Shown here: one piece after another, positions 33,965 to 42,641 of the stretch
Layout of the letters: the number at the start of each line of letters is the position of its first letter
Numbering within the stretch: the first letter of the stretch is position 1
NCBI GenBank assembly: GCA_051880375.1
Contig: JBJENV010000016.1
Span: 27,461 to 91,460, forward strand
Length of the DNA stretch: 64,000 nt
Direction: 5' to 3'
Source of the DNA: SIG299 sp051880375
GTDB taxonomy: Bacteria; Bacillota; Clostridia; Lachnospirales; Lachnospiraceae
Made by a program: the position numbers and the translations under genes
Notes under the pieces: model-generated
Seen by the model: the letters and a program-made list of their open reading frames with translations, nothing else
The model's database searches: none
Told to the model about the DNA's origin: nothing

Positions 33965-34197
33965 AAAGGGAAATTTTGGTTGCTTTTTCACTAAGTAAAT
34001 GACTTGGGGCAGCTTCTCACAGCTAAAATGCACCGTCTAAAGAACAGACGGCCGGGATGTGTATGACCGGAGGCGGACAGACTTGTCCGACATCCGGCAG
34101 ACACATCCAGGTCGGATGTCCTTTTGCCGGTGTGTGTGCTGTGAGAAGCTGCCTCAAGTCTTTTCAAGACTTAAAAAAGCAACAAAATTCCCCTTCC
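33965..34197. repeat. Long inverted repeat (about 230 bp)
   Basis: Left arm 33965-34023 and right arm 34138-34197 are near reverse complements: GGGGCAGCTTCTCACAGC pairs with GCTGTGAGAAGCTGCCTC, and GGGAAATTTTGGTTGCTTTT with AAAAGCAACAAAATTCCCC. The 115-bp centre has its own pairings (GGATGTGT with ACACATCC; CGGACAGACTTGTCCG). It ends 15 bp before the rarA -35 box. It has no coding potential, and its core resembles that of the 51089-51271 repeat. Confidence 0.82.
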
Positions 34198-34212
34198 ATA
34201 GGCGAAATTTCA

Positions 34213-34241
34213 TTGTACCTCCGCCAAAAATATGCTACAAT
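34213..34241 (+). promoter_or_regulatory. Promoter of rarA
   Basis: TTGTAC at 34213-34218 and TACAAT at 34236-34241 with 17-bp spacing, 38 bp before the start codon. Confidence 0.6.
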
Positions 34242-34279
34242 AAAGCTACTGCCTTATCGGCAGTGTAAGGAGCAGACAC

Positions 34280-35614
34280 ATGGATTTATTTGAGTATATG
34301 AACGAGGTAAAAAAAGAAAAGGAATCGCCGCTTGCGTCGAGACTGAGACCGGTAACGTTAGACGAGGTCGTCGGGCAGCAGCATATCATAGGGAAGGACA
34401 AGCTGTTGTACCGCGCTATCAAGGCGGACAAAATCAGCTCGGTCATCTTTTACGGGCCGCCCGGTACGGGAAAGACAACGCTTGCCAGGGTCATTGCCAA
34501 TACGACAAGTGCGGAGTTTACACAGATTAACGCCACCTCCGCAGGGAAAAAGGACATGGAGGAAGTTATTGCGGCGGCGAAAGAGCGGCTTGGAATGTAC
34601 GGTAAACGGACGATTCTGTTTGTAGATGAGATTCACCGCTTTAATAAGGGACAACAGGACTACCTGCTGCCTTTTGTGGAGGACGGCACAGTTATTTTAA
34701 TCGGCGCGACAACTGAAAATCCGTACTTTGAGGTAAACGGGGCGCTTATTTCACGTTCGATTATTTTTGAACTGAAGTCATTAAATAAGGATGATATAAA
34801 AACGCTGATTTTGCGGGCGCTGGCCGATAAGGAACGCGGACTTGGCGCATATCGTGCGGAAATTACCGGGGAGGCACTGGAATTCCTTGCGGATATGGCA
34901 AACGGTGACGCACGTTCCGCACTCAATGCGATTGAGCTTGGGGTATTGACAACGGAACGAGCAGACGACGGCATCATTCATATTACGCTCGATACGGCAC
35001 AGGAGTGCATCCAGAAGCGGGTGCTCCGCTATGATAAGGATGGCGATAACCATTACGATACGATTTCTGCTTTTATCAAGAGTATGCGCGGCTCTGACCC
35101 GGATGCGGCGGTTTACTATCTGGCAAGGATGCTTGCAGCAGGAGAAGAACCGGCATTCATTGCAAGGCGCATTATGATTTGCGCCTCGGAAGATGTATCG
35201 AATGCCGACCCGAATGCACTTGTGATGGCAGTCAGTGCGGCACAGGCAGTCGAGCGCCTCGGTATGCCGGAAGCGAGAATTGTACTGGCACAGGCAGCGA
35301 CGTATGTGGCGTGTGCGCCAAAGAGCAATTCTTCCATTTGTGCCATTGATAAGGCGCTGGAACTGGTGCAGACGACAAGAACAGAACCGATACCGCCGTA
35401 CCTGCAGGACGCTCATTACAAGGGAGCGGGCAAGTTAGGACACGGTCTTGGCTATGAATACTCGCACAGCTATAAGAATCACTATTCCGGACAACCGTAT
35501 CTGCCGGAGAAACTTCGGGGTGAGGTATTTTACGAGTGTTCGGAACAGGGGTATGAGAAGCAGCAGAAGCAGTGGATGGCAAAGCTGAAGGAAGAATGCG
35601 AAAGGAGTGAGTAG
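34280..35614 (+). CDS. rarA: Replication-associated recombination protein A (AAA+ ATPase)
   Basis: A 444-residue AAA+ ATPase of the RarA/MgsA/WRNIP1 family, which acts at stalled replication forks and on single-stranded DNA ends. Visible features are the LASRLRPVTLDEVVGQQHII entry, Walker A (GPPGTGKTT), Walker B (ILFVDEIHRFNK), sensor 1 (GATTENPYFEVN), and the C-terminal tetramerisation part (YKNHYSGQPYLPE). AAGGAG lies 9 bp ahead of the start. It is followed 3 bp later by a small membrane protein gene, which suggests cotranscription. Confidence 0.96.
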   Translation: MDLFEYMNEVKKEKESPLASRLRPVTLDEVVGQQHIIGKDKLLYRAIKADKISSVIFYGPPGTGKTTLARVIANTTSAEFTQINATSAGKKDMEEVIAAAKERLGMYGKRTILFVDEIHRFNKGQQDYLLPFVEDGTVILIGATTENPYFEVNGALISRSIIFELKSLNKDDIKTLILRALADKERGLGAYRAEITGEALEFLADMANGDARSALNAIELGVLTTERADDGIIHITLDTAQECIQKRVLRYDKDGDNHYDTISAFIKSMRGSDPDAAVYYLARMLAAGEEPAFIARRIMICASEDVSNADPNALVMAVSAAQAVERLGMPEARIVLAQAATYVACAPKSNSSICAIDKALELVQTTRTEPIPPYLQDAHYKGAGKLGHGLGYEYSHSYKNHYSGQPYLPEKLRGEVFYECSEQGYEKQQKQWMAKLKEECERSE

Positions 35615-35617
35615 AAT

Positions 35618-35941
35618 ATGGGAAAGAGAATCATTGCAATCGCAGGGCTGATATTGCTTGGTCTTTTGTATCTTTCGTCACTTGTTCTGGCTGTCCTTGC
35701 CAGACCGGAAGCATATCAGATGTTTATGGCAAGCCTTGTGGCAACCATTTTACTTCCGATTTTGTTGTGGGCGGGCCTGAAAATGTATGAAAAAGTACAT
35801 GAAAATGACGGCATGACCATGCGCGACATGAGAAAGTTAAACAAGCGCTTAAAGGCAGGAGAATCACCGGAAAAGCTTGCTGAGGAAATTGAAGCAAAGT
35901 ACGGCAGCAAAGAAAATAAGGAAAACGTAAGAAAAAAATAA
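35618..35941 (+). CDS. Small two-helix membrane protein
   Basis: A 107-residue protein with two hydrophobic segments (about residues 5-28 and 36-55), a short basic turn, then a charged cytoplasmic tail (MTMRDMRKLNKRLKAGESPE ... NVRKK). I do not recognise a named family, although similar short proteins occur beside rarA in Lachnospiraceae as far as I recall. It starts 3 bp after rarA with AAAGGAG overlapping the rarA end, so it is translationally coupled. Function unknown. Confidence 0.7.
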   Translation: MGKRIIAIAGLILLGLLYLSSLVLAVLARPEAYQMFMASLVATILLPILLWAGLKMYEKVHENDGMTMRDMRKLNKRLKAGESPEKLAEEIEAKYGSKENKENVRKK

Positions 35942-35942
35942 T

Positions 35943-35986
35943 AAAAGCCCGAAATCCGCTTGGGTGGCGGAACTTCAGGCTTTTAC
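35943..35986 (+). terminator. Intrinsic terminator after the rarA operon
   Basis: AAAAGCC-CGAAATCCGC pairs with GCGGAACTTC-AGGCTTTT, with small internal mismatches. The right arm ends in TTTT. Confidence 0.65.
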
Positions 35987-36023
35987 AGGGGAGGATAAGT
36001 ATTACTACTTGTCTTTCGTACTA

Positions 36024-36052
36024 TTTACAGTATGGACAAAATCTGTTATCTT
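36024..36052 (+). promoter_or_regulatory. Promoter of the SEC-C protein gene
   Basis: TTTACA at 36024-36029 and TATCTT at 36047-36052, spacing 17 bp, about 66 bp ahead of the start codon. Confidence 0.5.
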
Positions 36053-36118
36053 ATACAAGAGAGTTTATTTATTTTTTTATTTGTTAGTTCAGACAGAAAA
36101 GAAAGGATGTAAAACGAA

Positions 36119-36622
36119 ATGGCATTATTGGAAACATGGAGAGAAAGCGCATACGGCAAGGATATGAATTCAAAGGAAGGACAGCTGTTCTGGGGCAACT
36201 ATTTTGCAGTGGAAAAGGGAATTTACGAGCAGCTGTTGGCACAGCCGGAGGTTGTTGTTACCGGAACGGTAAAGGAGCTTGCCGATAAGTTCGGAACAGA
36301 TACTTTCTTAATGACAGGTTTTCTGGACGGCATCAATGACAGCCTGGTAACGCCGAATCCGATTGAAGAGATGGAAGAAGATACCACGGTATCACTTGCA
36401 TACGATAAGGAAAAGCTCTACTATAATATGGTTGAGGCAAAAGCCAACTGGCTTTATGAACTTCCGCAGTGGGACAATCTTCTGACCGAAGAAAGAAGAA
36501 AAGAACTCTATAAGGAGCAAAAGAAGTCCGGTACGATTGTAAAGGAGAAGAAGGTAGGAAGAAATGATCCTTGCCCATGTGGAAGCGGCAAGAAGTACAA
36601 GTTCTGCTGTGGCAGACAGTAG
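36119..36622 (+). CDS. SEC-C motif protein
   Basis: A 167-residue soluble protein. The last 25 residues are a SEC-C zinc motif (VGRNDPCPCGSGKKYKFCCG) like that at the SecA C-terminus. The first 130 residues form an acidic, mostly helical domain (LLETWRESAYGKDM; FLMTGFLDGINDSL) seen in many Clostridia proteins of unknown role. SEC-C motifs bind zinc and may contact SecB or the ribosome. GAAAGGATG lies ahead of the start. The next gene begins 18 bp downstream and encodes an exported protein, so a link to secretion is possible but not shown. Confidence 0.8.
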   Translation: MALLETWRESAYGKDMNSKEGQLFWGNYFAVEKGIYEQLLAQPEVVVTGTVKELADKFGTDTFLMTGFLDGINDSLVTPNPIEEMEEDTTVSLAYDKEKLYYNMVEAKANWLYELPQWDNLLTEERRKELYKEQKKSGTIVKEKKVGRNDPCPCGSGKKYKFCCGRQ

Positions 36623-36640
36623 CAGAAAAGAGGGTTAATT

Positions 36641-38032
36641 GTGAGCAGAAATAACAGAATGTATGTGGATTACGGGTCCTCGTATAAAAGGCGGAGCAGA
36701 AGAAACAGGCACCACGGAAGCGGAAAACTGATTGGTCTTTTGCTGGTAGCGTTACTGGCACTCGGACTTGGATTTACAGCATATCATTTGTCAAAAAATC
36801 ACCTGGGAGAACGACCGGATCTGGAAGTGCCGACACCGACACTGACCCCGTCGCCAACCCCGACGGAAGGACCGTCACCAACACCGACAGTAACGCCGAC
36901 GCCGACAGCTACGCCGACACCGACCCCTGAGCCTACTCCGGAAGGAACACCGACCCCGTCGCCGTCACCGACTCCGTCACCAAAGCCTGCATGGAACGAT
37001 AATTATCTGGTCGGCTTTGTGGATACAAGAGAGAAGGTAGATGTCAGGGGAGCCTATACCGGATGTTCACTGAAGTCTGCAACGAAGCTGAAACAGTGGT
37101 TAGAGCTTGCGGATACAACGGAATTCAATGCGGTAGTCATTGATGTGAAGGCAGACAGCGGAAGAGTCACCTACCAGATGGATAATGCCGCTATACAGGC
37201 AGCCGGTGTGTGTGTCAGTGAGTTTTCCGATATGAAGTCATTACTTGCAACCTTAAAGGAGCATGGTATTTATACGATTGCAAGAGTCGTTTGTTTCCGT
37301 GACCCGTATGTTGCAAAAATCCATCCGGAGTATATGCTGTATACGAAGGACGGAGAGATGTTTAAGGATAAGGACGGAATTCCGTGGATGAATCCATATA
37401 ATCAGGAGGCTTGGAAGTATATCGTAGATATTTCGGAGCAGGCAGTTCTGGATGGGTTTGACGAAATCTGTTTTGACTATATTCGTGTTTCTACAAACGG
37501 TATGAGCAATGTAGACCTTGGAGAAGCAGCAGAGAGTATTACCCTGCAGGAGACAATTACCGCATTTACCAAATATGCATGCAACCGCCTGAAGCCGCTT
37601 GGTGCTTTTGTCAGTGCTTCCGTTTACGGCACGGTAATTAAGAGTGATGTGGATTCACAGCTGGTCGGTCAGGATTACAAGGAAATGTCAAGATATCTGG
37701 ATTATATCTGTCCGATGGTATATCCGTCGCATTATGCAAAGGGCTCCTTTGGTATAGATGTACCGGATGCAGAGCCGTATAAGTTTCTTCTGAAACAAAT
37801 GCAGTATTCGGTGGATAAACTGGCACCGCTTGCAAATGAACAGGATACGTATGCAGATGTCAGACCATGGCTGCAGGCATTTACGGCAACCTGGGTAAAG
37901 GGTTATATCAAGTATACCGGGCCTGTGGTCAGAGAAGAAGTGCAGGCAACTTATGATGCCGGCTATACGAGCTGGTTCCTGTGGAATGCTGCTACGAATT
38001 ATCCGGACGGCTGCTTCCTGCCGGAAGAATAA
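36641..38032 (+). CDS. Membrane-anchored putative glycoside hydrolase (DUF4015/PF13200 type)
   Basis: A 463-residue exported protein. A basic start and one membrane helix (about residues 28-48) precede a Thr/Pro-rich linker (about residues 62-118). A TIM-barrel-like DUF4015 domain follows: VVIDVKADSGRVTYQ, YTIARVVCFRDPYVAK, DGFDEICFDYIRVS and YICPMVYPSHYAKG fit the family, whose conserved acidic residues suggest glycosidase activity on an unknown glycan. The start is GTG at 36641, preceded by AGAGGG. The linker would span the peptidoglycan. It is likely cotranscribed with the SEC-C gene. Confidence 0.85.
   Translation: MSRNNRMYVDYGSSYKRRSRRNRHHGSGKLIGLLLVALLALGLGFTAYHLSKNHLGERPDLEVPTPTLTPSPTPTEGPSPTPTVTPTPTATPTPTPEPTPEGTPTPSPSPTPSPKPAWNDNYLVGFVDTREKVDVRGAYTGCSLKSATKLKQWLELADTTEFNAVVIDVKADSGRVTYQMDNAAIQAAGVCVSEFSDMKSLLATLKEHGIYTIARVVCFRDPYVAKIHPEYMLYTKDGEMFKDKDGIPWMNPYNQEAWKYIVDISEQAVLDGFDEICFDYIRVSTNGMSNVDLGEAAESITLQETITAFTKYACNRLKPLGAFVSASVYGTVIKSDVDSQLVGQDYKEMSRYLDYICPMVYPSHYAKGSFGIDVPDAEPYKFLLKQMQYSVDKLAPLANEQDTYADVRPWLQAFTATWVKGYIKYTGPVVREEVQATYDAGYTSWFLWNAATNYPDGCFLPEE
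36826..36990 (+). repeat. Thr-Pro coding repeat
   Basis: About 165 bp of ACG/ACA/ACC-CCG/CCA codons, with occasional Ser and Glu codons, encode an extended (PT)n linker between the membrane anchor and the putative glycosidase domain. Confidence 0.88.
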
Positions 38033-38097
38033 ACTGCCGGAAGAAAATAAAAGGTGGGAACCTTTCACTAAGGTCACTCGTCAAATAAGTGAAAACC

Positions 38098-38141
38098 AAA
38101 ACGGCAAACAAAATCGGACCGTCCGGTGCTGTTTGCCGTTT
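38098..38141. terminator. Hairpin, possible terminator of the SEC-C/DUF4015 operon
   Basis: AAACGGCAAAC pairs with GTTTGCCGTTT around a GC-rich self-complementary loop (CGGACCGTCCG). There is no clear T tract after it, so termination is uncertain. Confidence 0.5.
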
Positions 38142-38216
38142 GCAGTATTCCTGCGGTGAATGACATCTAAAGCAGGATTGAGGACAGGGCTTAATTGACA
38201 AGGGAGGATAAATCCT

Positions 38217-38275
38217 CTGCGCTCGCAACGCAGAGCAAATTTTACTTTGTAAAATTGATTTTCCTTCGGAAAACA
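38217..38275 (+). other. Three consecutive short hairpins in the DUF4349 leader
   Basis: Three stem-loops follow each other: CTCTGCG with CGCAGAG (38217-38237), AATTTTAC with GTAAAATT (about 38238-38258), and TTTTCC with GGAAAA (about 38260-38275). They end directly before the AAGGAGG ribosome site of the DUF4349 gene. Confidence 0.75.
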
Positions 38276-38287
38276 AGGAGGATTAGC

Positions 38288-39319
38288 ATGAGAAAGATGA
38301 AAAAATCGGGAAGAATATTCGCGGGAGCTGTATGCGGAATGCTGCTTTTTGGCGCAACAGCATGCGGAGCAAAAAGCGCAGACATGGCAATGGACTCGAA
38401 CGGCTATTGGTATGAGGAAAGCAAGGGCGCAGGCACGGAAGCGTATTTTCCTGCCGAGGTACCGATGGCAACAGAGATTGCAGAGGATATGGACTACATA
38501 CTTTCAAAGACGGAAGATGCAAGCTATGGAGCTGGTAGCAATGAGGAAACCGGAGGAGATGTTACCTTATACGCTGAGAACACAAGAAAAACAATCAAAA
38601 CAGCGTCCTTAAGCCTTCAAACTACCGAATTTGATACATTCCTTACCGCGCTGGAAGATCATGTGGCGGCGTCCGGAGCCTATCTGCAGTATGCCAATGT
38701 ATACGGAAACGGCTATTACTCGAACAGAAGAAGCGCGGATTATACGATTCGCGTGCCGCAGCAGAATCTGAATGCCTTCCTTGCGGGAATCGACGGAATT
38801 GCAACGGTAGTAAATAAGACAATTGGTGAAGAGGATGTCACGCTTTCGTATGTAGATATGGAAAGCAGACTCGGCACGCTTCGCACGGAGCAGGAAAGAT
38901 TGCTGGAGCTGCTGGAAAAAGCAGAGGATCTGGATGCAATTATTCGTTTGGAGCAGCGTCTGAGCGAGGTGCGTTATTCCATTGAAAGCTATACTGCAAG
39001 ACTTCGCACCTATGATGACCAGATTACCTACAGCACGGTTCGCATCAATGTGTCGGAGGTTATCCGTGTGAGTGACCCAACACCGGAAACCATCGGTGAG
39101 AGAATCCGCACCGGCTGGTCGGATACCATCTATCAGATTACAACAGGAGCACAGGATTTCTTTGTATGGTTTGTAGTAAATATTCCGTACCTTGTATTCT
39201 GGGCAGTTGTCATTGCAGCAGTGATTATAATTATTAAGAAGAAAGCAAATAAGAGAAAACTCAGAAAGAGTATGAGAAATAATGAAACAAAACTGGACGA
39301 TAAAGAACAAGAAGGATGA
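38288..39319 (+). CDS. DUF4349 lipoprotein
   Basis: A 343-residue lipoprotein. The lipobox GATAC in the signal peptide (about residues 18-25) predicts lipidation at Cys. After an acidic spacer, the DUF4349 domain begins at RKTIKTASLSLQT and includes DYTIRVPQQNLNAFL, VTLSYVDMESRLGTLRTEQE and a coiled-coil stretch (LLELLEKAEDLDAIIRLEQR). One C-terminal membrane helix and a basic tail follow, so the domain lies outside the cell between two anchors. The ATG at 38288 has AAGGAGG 7 bp upstream. Its end overlaps recJ by 38 bp. Function of the family is unknown. Confidence 0.85.
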   Translation: MRKMKKSGRIFAGAVCGMLLFGATACGAKSADMAMDSNGYWYEESKGAGTEAYFPAEVPMATEIAEDMDYILSKTEDASYGAGSNEETGGDVTLYAENTRKTIKTASLSLQTTEFDTFLTALEDHVAASGAYLQYANVYGNGYYSNRRSADYTIRVPQQNLNAFLAGIDGIATVVNKTIGEEDVTLSYVDMESRLGTLRTEQERLLELLEKAEDLDAIIRLEQRLSEVRYSIESYTARLRTYDDQITYSTVRINVSEVIRVSDPTPETIGERIRTGWSDTIYQITTGAQDFFVWFVVNIPYLVFWAVVIAAVIIIIKKKANKRKLRKSMRNNETKLDDKEQEG

Positions 39320-41072
39320 TTTTGAAGCAATCTGCAGGGAGCACGGAATTTGTGAGGTGACGGCAAGACTGCTTGTCAACCGTGATTTAAAAAGCTATGC
39401 CGAAAGGGATAGCTTTTTGCATCCCGCCCTTGAGCGGGGAATGCATCCGGCGGAGCAGTTGAAAAATGCGAAGGAGACAGCAGATGCACTGATAGAGGCA
39501 ATCTGTGAGAAAGAACACATTCGAATCATCGGTGACTATGACGTGGACGGAATTGTTTCGGTCTATGTGTTGTACCGGACCTTATGCAAAGCGGGTGCCA
39601 AAGTAGATTATCGGATTCCGGACCGTATAAAGGACGGCTATGGCATTAATCCGCAGATGGTTGAGGAGGCAAAGGCTGACGGTGTACAGGTGATTTTAAC
39701 CTGTGACAACGGAATTTCTGCCAGGGAGCCGGTGCGCATGGCAAAGGAAGCCGGTATCCGTGTACTGATTACGGACCATCATGACATTCCGACAGTGGAA
39801 ACGGAAGACGACAGCTTCTGTCGCGGAAGGCGTCAGCTTCTGCCGGAGGCGGATTTGATTGTAAATCCGAAGCAGGAGGGAGAAACGTACCCGTACACCG
39901 GGCTGTGCGGTGCGGTTGTTGCTTATAAGGTAATGTGCGTGCTTGCGAGGAAGCTCTCTATGGATGAGGACTTTATGCTTCAGTTCCTCCCGTATCTGGC
40001 AACGGCAACGATTTGTGATGTGATGGAACTGACCGGAGAAAACCGGACGATTGCGGCGCTTGGCATACAGGCAATGAAGGAGTGCGGTGACTTTGGCATC
40101 CGCGCTTTGATAGAAGCAAACGAATTAAATCAGGAAAGCATCGGAGCATATCATATCGGCTTTGTTCTTGGACCATGCTTAAATGCCTCGGGACGCCTTG
40201 ATACGGCTCTGAAGGGTCTGGAGCTGCTGCTATCGGAGGAGGAAGAAAAAGCAAGGCAGCTTGCAAAAGAGGTAGTATCCTTAAATACAGCAAGAAAGGA
40301 TTTGACCGCCAAGGGAGTGGAAGAGGCGGTGCAGATAGTAGAAAATGGAGAAGCTTTGGATCGCGTCCTTGTGATTTATCTGCCGACGGTGCATGAAAGC
40401 CTGGCGGGAATCATTGCAGGAAGAGTAAGAGAACGCTATTATCGTCCGACGATTATTTTGACCGACGCTCAGAACGGAGTAAAAGGCTCCGGACGCTCCA
40501 TCGAGGGTTATCCGATGGCAGAATCGCTTGCGGAATGCAGCCATCTGCTGACAATGTTCGGCGGACATCCGATGGCAGCAGGTATGTCGCTTCCGAAGGA
40601 GAACATAGAAGCACTTCGCAGGGAACTCAACGAGCGCTGTAAACTGACCGAAGAAGAGTTAAAAGAAAAGATATCGATTGACGTTATGCTGCCATTCGGG
40701 CTTGTGAACGAGCAGGTTTTGGCAGAATTAAAGCTGTTAGAGCCGTTTGGAAAGGGAAATCCGAAGCCGCTTTTTGCAGAACGAAGGGTAAAGATACTGC
40801 GTGCGTCCGTGCTTGGGAAAAATGCGAACGTGCTAAAGCTTCAGGCAGAAAATACTTACGGAAAGCAGTTTGATGTGCTTTGCTTCGGAAATATTGAGGA
40901 GTTTGAAACAGAGGCAAAGGAGGCATTTGGAGAAGAACAGGTGCAGCGGATGTTTCAGGGCAGAGAAAATAAGGTCTGTCTGTCGATGATTTACTACCCT
41001 GACAAAAATGAATATCGTGGGAATGTGACGCTGCAGGCAGTGATGCAGTACTGGCGATTTGAAACACAGTGA
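39282..41072 (+). CDS. recJ: Single-stranded-DNA-specific exonuclease RecJ
   Basis: A 596-residue DHH-family 5'-3' exonuclease for recombination and mismatch repair. The DHH phosphoesterase motifs are clear: RIIGDYDVDGIVS, LTCDNGIS, and LITDHHDIPT. The DHHA1 part has GRSIEGYPMAESL, LLTMFGGHPMAAGMS, and LLEPFGKGNPKPLF. A short extra segment (ETEDDSFCRGRRQLL) sits after the DHH motif. The start ATG lies inside the last 38 bp of the DUF4349 gene, giving a normal RecJ N-terminus (QNWTIKNKK). Overlapping translation implies coupling to that lipoprotein gene. Confidence 0.95.
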   Translation: MKQNWTIKNKKDDFEAICREHGICEVTARLLVNRDLKSYAERDSFLHPALERGMHPAEQLKNAKETADALIEAICEKEHIRIIGDYDVDGIVSVYVLYRTLCKAGAKVDYRIPDRIKDGYGINPQMVEEAKADGVQVILTCDNGISAREPVRMAKEAGIRVLITDHHDIPTVETEDDSFCRGRRQLLPEADLIVNPKQEGETYPYTGLCGAVVAYKVMCVLARKLSMDEDFMLQFLPYLATATICDVMELTGENRTIAALGIQAMKECGDFGIRALIEANELNQESIGAYHIGFVLGPCLNASGRLDTALKGLELLLSEEEEKARQLAKEVVSLNTARKDLTAKGVEEAVQIVENGEALDRVLVIYLPTVHESLAGIIAGRVRERYYRPTIILTDAQNGVKGSGRSIEGYPMAESLAECSHLLTMFGGHPMAAGMSLPKENIEALRRELNERCKLTEEELKEKISIDVMLPFGLVNEQVLAELKLLEPFGKGNPKPLFAERRVKILRASVLGKNANVLKLQAENTYGKQFDVLCFGNIEEFETEAKEAFGEEQVQRMFQGRENKVCLSMIYYPDKNEYRGNVTLQAVMQYWRFETQ

Positions 41073-41130
41073 CTGCAATCCGGGTGGTTTCCTTGTTAAG
41101 AAAAAAACAGTCGCTTTTTCTATGGCTATG

Positions 41131-41139
41131 TGTTATAAT
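41131..41139 (+). promoter_or_regulatory. Extended -10 promoter of glyA
   Basis: TGTTATAAT is a perfect extended -10 (TG-N-TATAAT), 65 bp before the glyA start. The -35 region at 17 bp is poor (TCGCTT). Confidence 0.6.
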
Positions 41140-41203
41140 AGCTTCTGTATGAATTTAGCGTAGCAAAGAGTTAATGTGATACATCACAGGAATGGAGGAA
41201 CAC

Positions 41204-42442
41204 ATGTATTCATTTGATGAAGTGAAAGCGTTTGACCCGGAGCTTGCGAACGCAATGGATTTGGAACTGGGACGTCAGAGGGATCATATTGAACTGATTG
41301 CGTCCGAAAACTTTGTGAGTAAGGCAGTGATGGCAGCCATGGGAAGCCCGCTGACCAATAAGTATGCCGAAGGTTATCCTGCTAAGCGTTATTACGGCGG
41401 CTGTGAGTTTGTGGACATGGTGGAGAATCTGGCAATCGAGCGCGTAAAGGAACTGTACGGATGTACCTATGCGAACGTGCAGCCGCATTCCGGTGCACAG
41501 GCAAACATGGCAGTGTTTTTTGCACTGTTAAAGCCGGGAGATACGGTGCTTGGCATGAACCTTGCACATGGCGGACATCTGTCACACGGAAGTCCTGTCA
41601 ATTTTTCCGGTTCCTATTTTAATATTGTTCCGTATGGTGTCAACGATGACGGCTATATTGATTATGACGAAGTGCTCCGTATTGCAAAGGAAGCAAAGCC
41701 GAAGATGATTATTGCAGGTGCAAGCGCTTATGCAAGAGCGATTGATTTTAAAAGGTTTCGTGAAATTGCGGATGAGGTCGGCGCTTATCTGATGGTAGAT
41801 ATGGCACACATTGCAGGACTTGTTGCCGGCGGTATGCATCAGTCTCCGATTCCGTATGCACATGTGACAACCTCCACGACACATAAAACACTGCGTGGAC
41901 CGAGAGGCGGCCTTATCTTATCCTCCGCAGAGTTTGCCGAGGAGCATAAGTTAAATAAGAGTGTGTTCCCGGGCATTCAGGGCGGTCCGCTCATGCATGT
42001 GATTGCAGCAAAGGCAGTCTGCTTTAAAGAAGCGCTTCAGCCGGAGTTCAAGGTCTATGCACAGAAAATCGTAAAGAATGCGGCAGCACTCGCGGACGGA
42101 TTGTTAAAAAGAGGATTTGAGCTTGTTTCCGGCGGTACCGACAATCACCTGATGCTGGTGGATTTGCAGAGTATGGGAGTGACCGGTAAGGAGACAGAGA
42201 AGCTGTTGGATGCGGTCAATATTACCTGTAATAAGAATGCAATTCCGAATGACCCGACCTCCCCGTTTGTAACAAGCGGTATCCGTCTTGGTTCCGCAGC
42301 CGTTACGACAAGAGGCTTTGATGAGGCGGACATGGATCAGGTTGCAGAGGCAATTTTCCTTGCGGTTTCCAAGAAGGAAGCAGCGGCAGAGGAAGTAAAG
42401 GCCATGGTAAAGAGTCTGACGGAAAAGCATCCGCTGTATTAG
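41204..42442 (+). CDS. glyA: Serine hydroxymethyltransferase
   Basis: A 412-residue PLP enzyme that turns serine and tetrahydrofolate into glycine and methylene-THF, supplying one-carbon units used by the methionine genes downstream in this window. Landmarks are IELIASENFVSKAVM, KYAEGYPAKRYYGGCEFVD, the substrate site MVDMAHIAGLVA, and the PLP-lysine block VTTSTTHKTLRGPRGG. The start is ATG at 41204, five bases after GGAGG; a slightly earlier ATG overlaps that site. It has its own promoter and terminator. Confidence 0.97.
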   Translation: MYSFDEVKAFDPELANAMDLELGRQRDHIELIASENFVSKAVMAAMGSPLTNKYAEGYPAKRYYGGCEFVDMVENLAIERVKELYGCTYANVQPHSGAQANMAVFFALLKPGDTVLGMNLAHGGHLSHGSPVNFSGSYFNIVPYGVNDDGYIDYDEVLRIAKEAKPKMIIAGASAYARAIDFKRFREIADEVGAYLMVDMAHIAGLVAGGMHQSPIPYAHVTTSTTHKTLRGPRGGLILSSAEFAEEHKLNKSVFPGIQGGPLMHVIAAKAVCFKEALQPEFKVYAQKIVKNAAALADGLLKRGFELVSGGTDNHLMLVDLQSMGVTGKETEKLLDAVNITCNKNAIPNDPTSPFVTSGIRLGSAAVTTRGFDEADMDQVAEAIFLAVSKKEAAAEEVKAMVKSLTEKHPLY

Positions 42443-42501
42443 AAATATCGGATGGATGTAAAGTAAGTATAGATGAAGTCAGTACATAGTTAGTATATCA
42501 T

Positions 42502-42536
42502 AAGGGATGTCTGCAAAGGTGCGGCATCCCTTTTCT
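42502..42536 (+). terminator. Intrinsic terminator of glyA
   Basis: AAGGGATG pairs with CATCCCTT around a 15-base loop, followed by a T run. Confidence 0.82.
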
Positions 42537-42563
42537 TCCCATTAAAAGAATGAAGATACCGCA

Positions 42564-42592
42564 TTGCCGATTCCGCCATTTCATAGTAAAAT
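42564..42592 (+). promoter_or_regulatory. Possible promoter of trmO
   Basis: TTGCCG at 42564-42569 and TAAAAT at 42587-42592, spacing 17 bp, about 50 bp before the start codon. Confidence 0.45.
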
Positions 42593-42641
42593 AGTGATAT
42601 GGAAGGATTTTGGACAATGCGAAAGGAACAGGAAGATCAAT

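Noticed and set aside
33791..34033. Upstream extension of the DUF4250 protein to 139 residues
   Set aside because: It crosses a promoter and an inverted repeat; DUF4250 proteins begin at the LPNDP segment.
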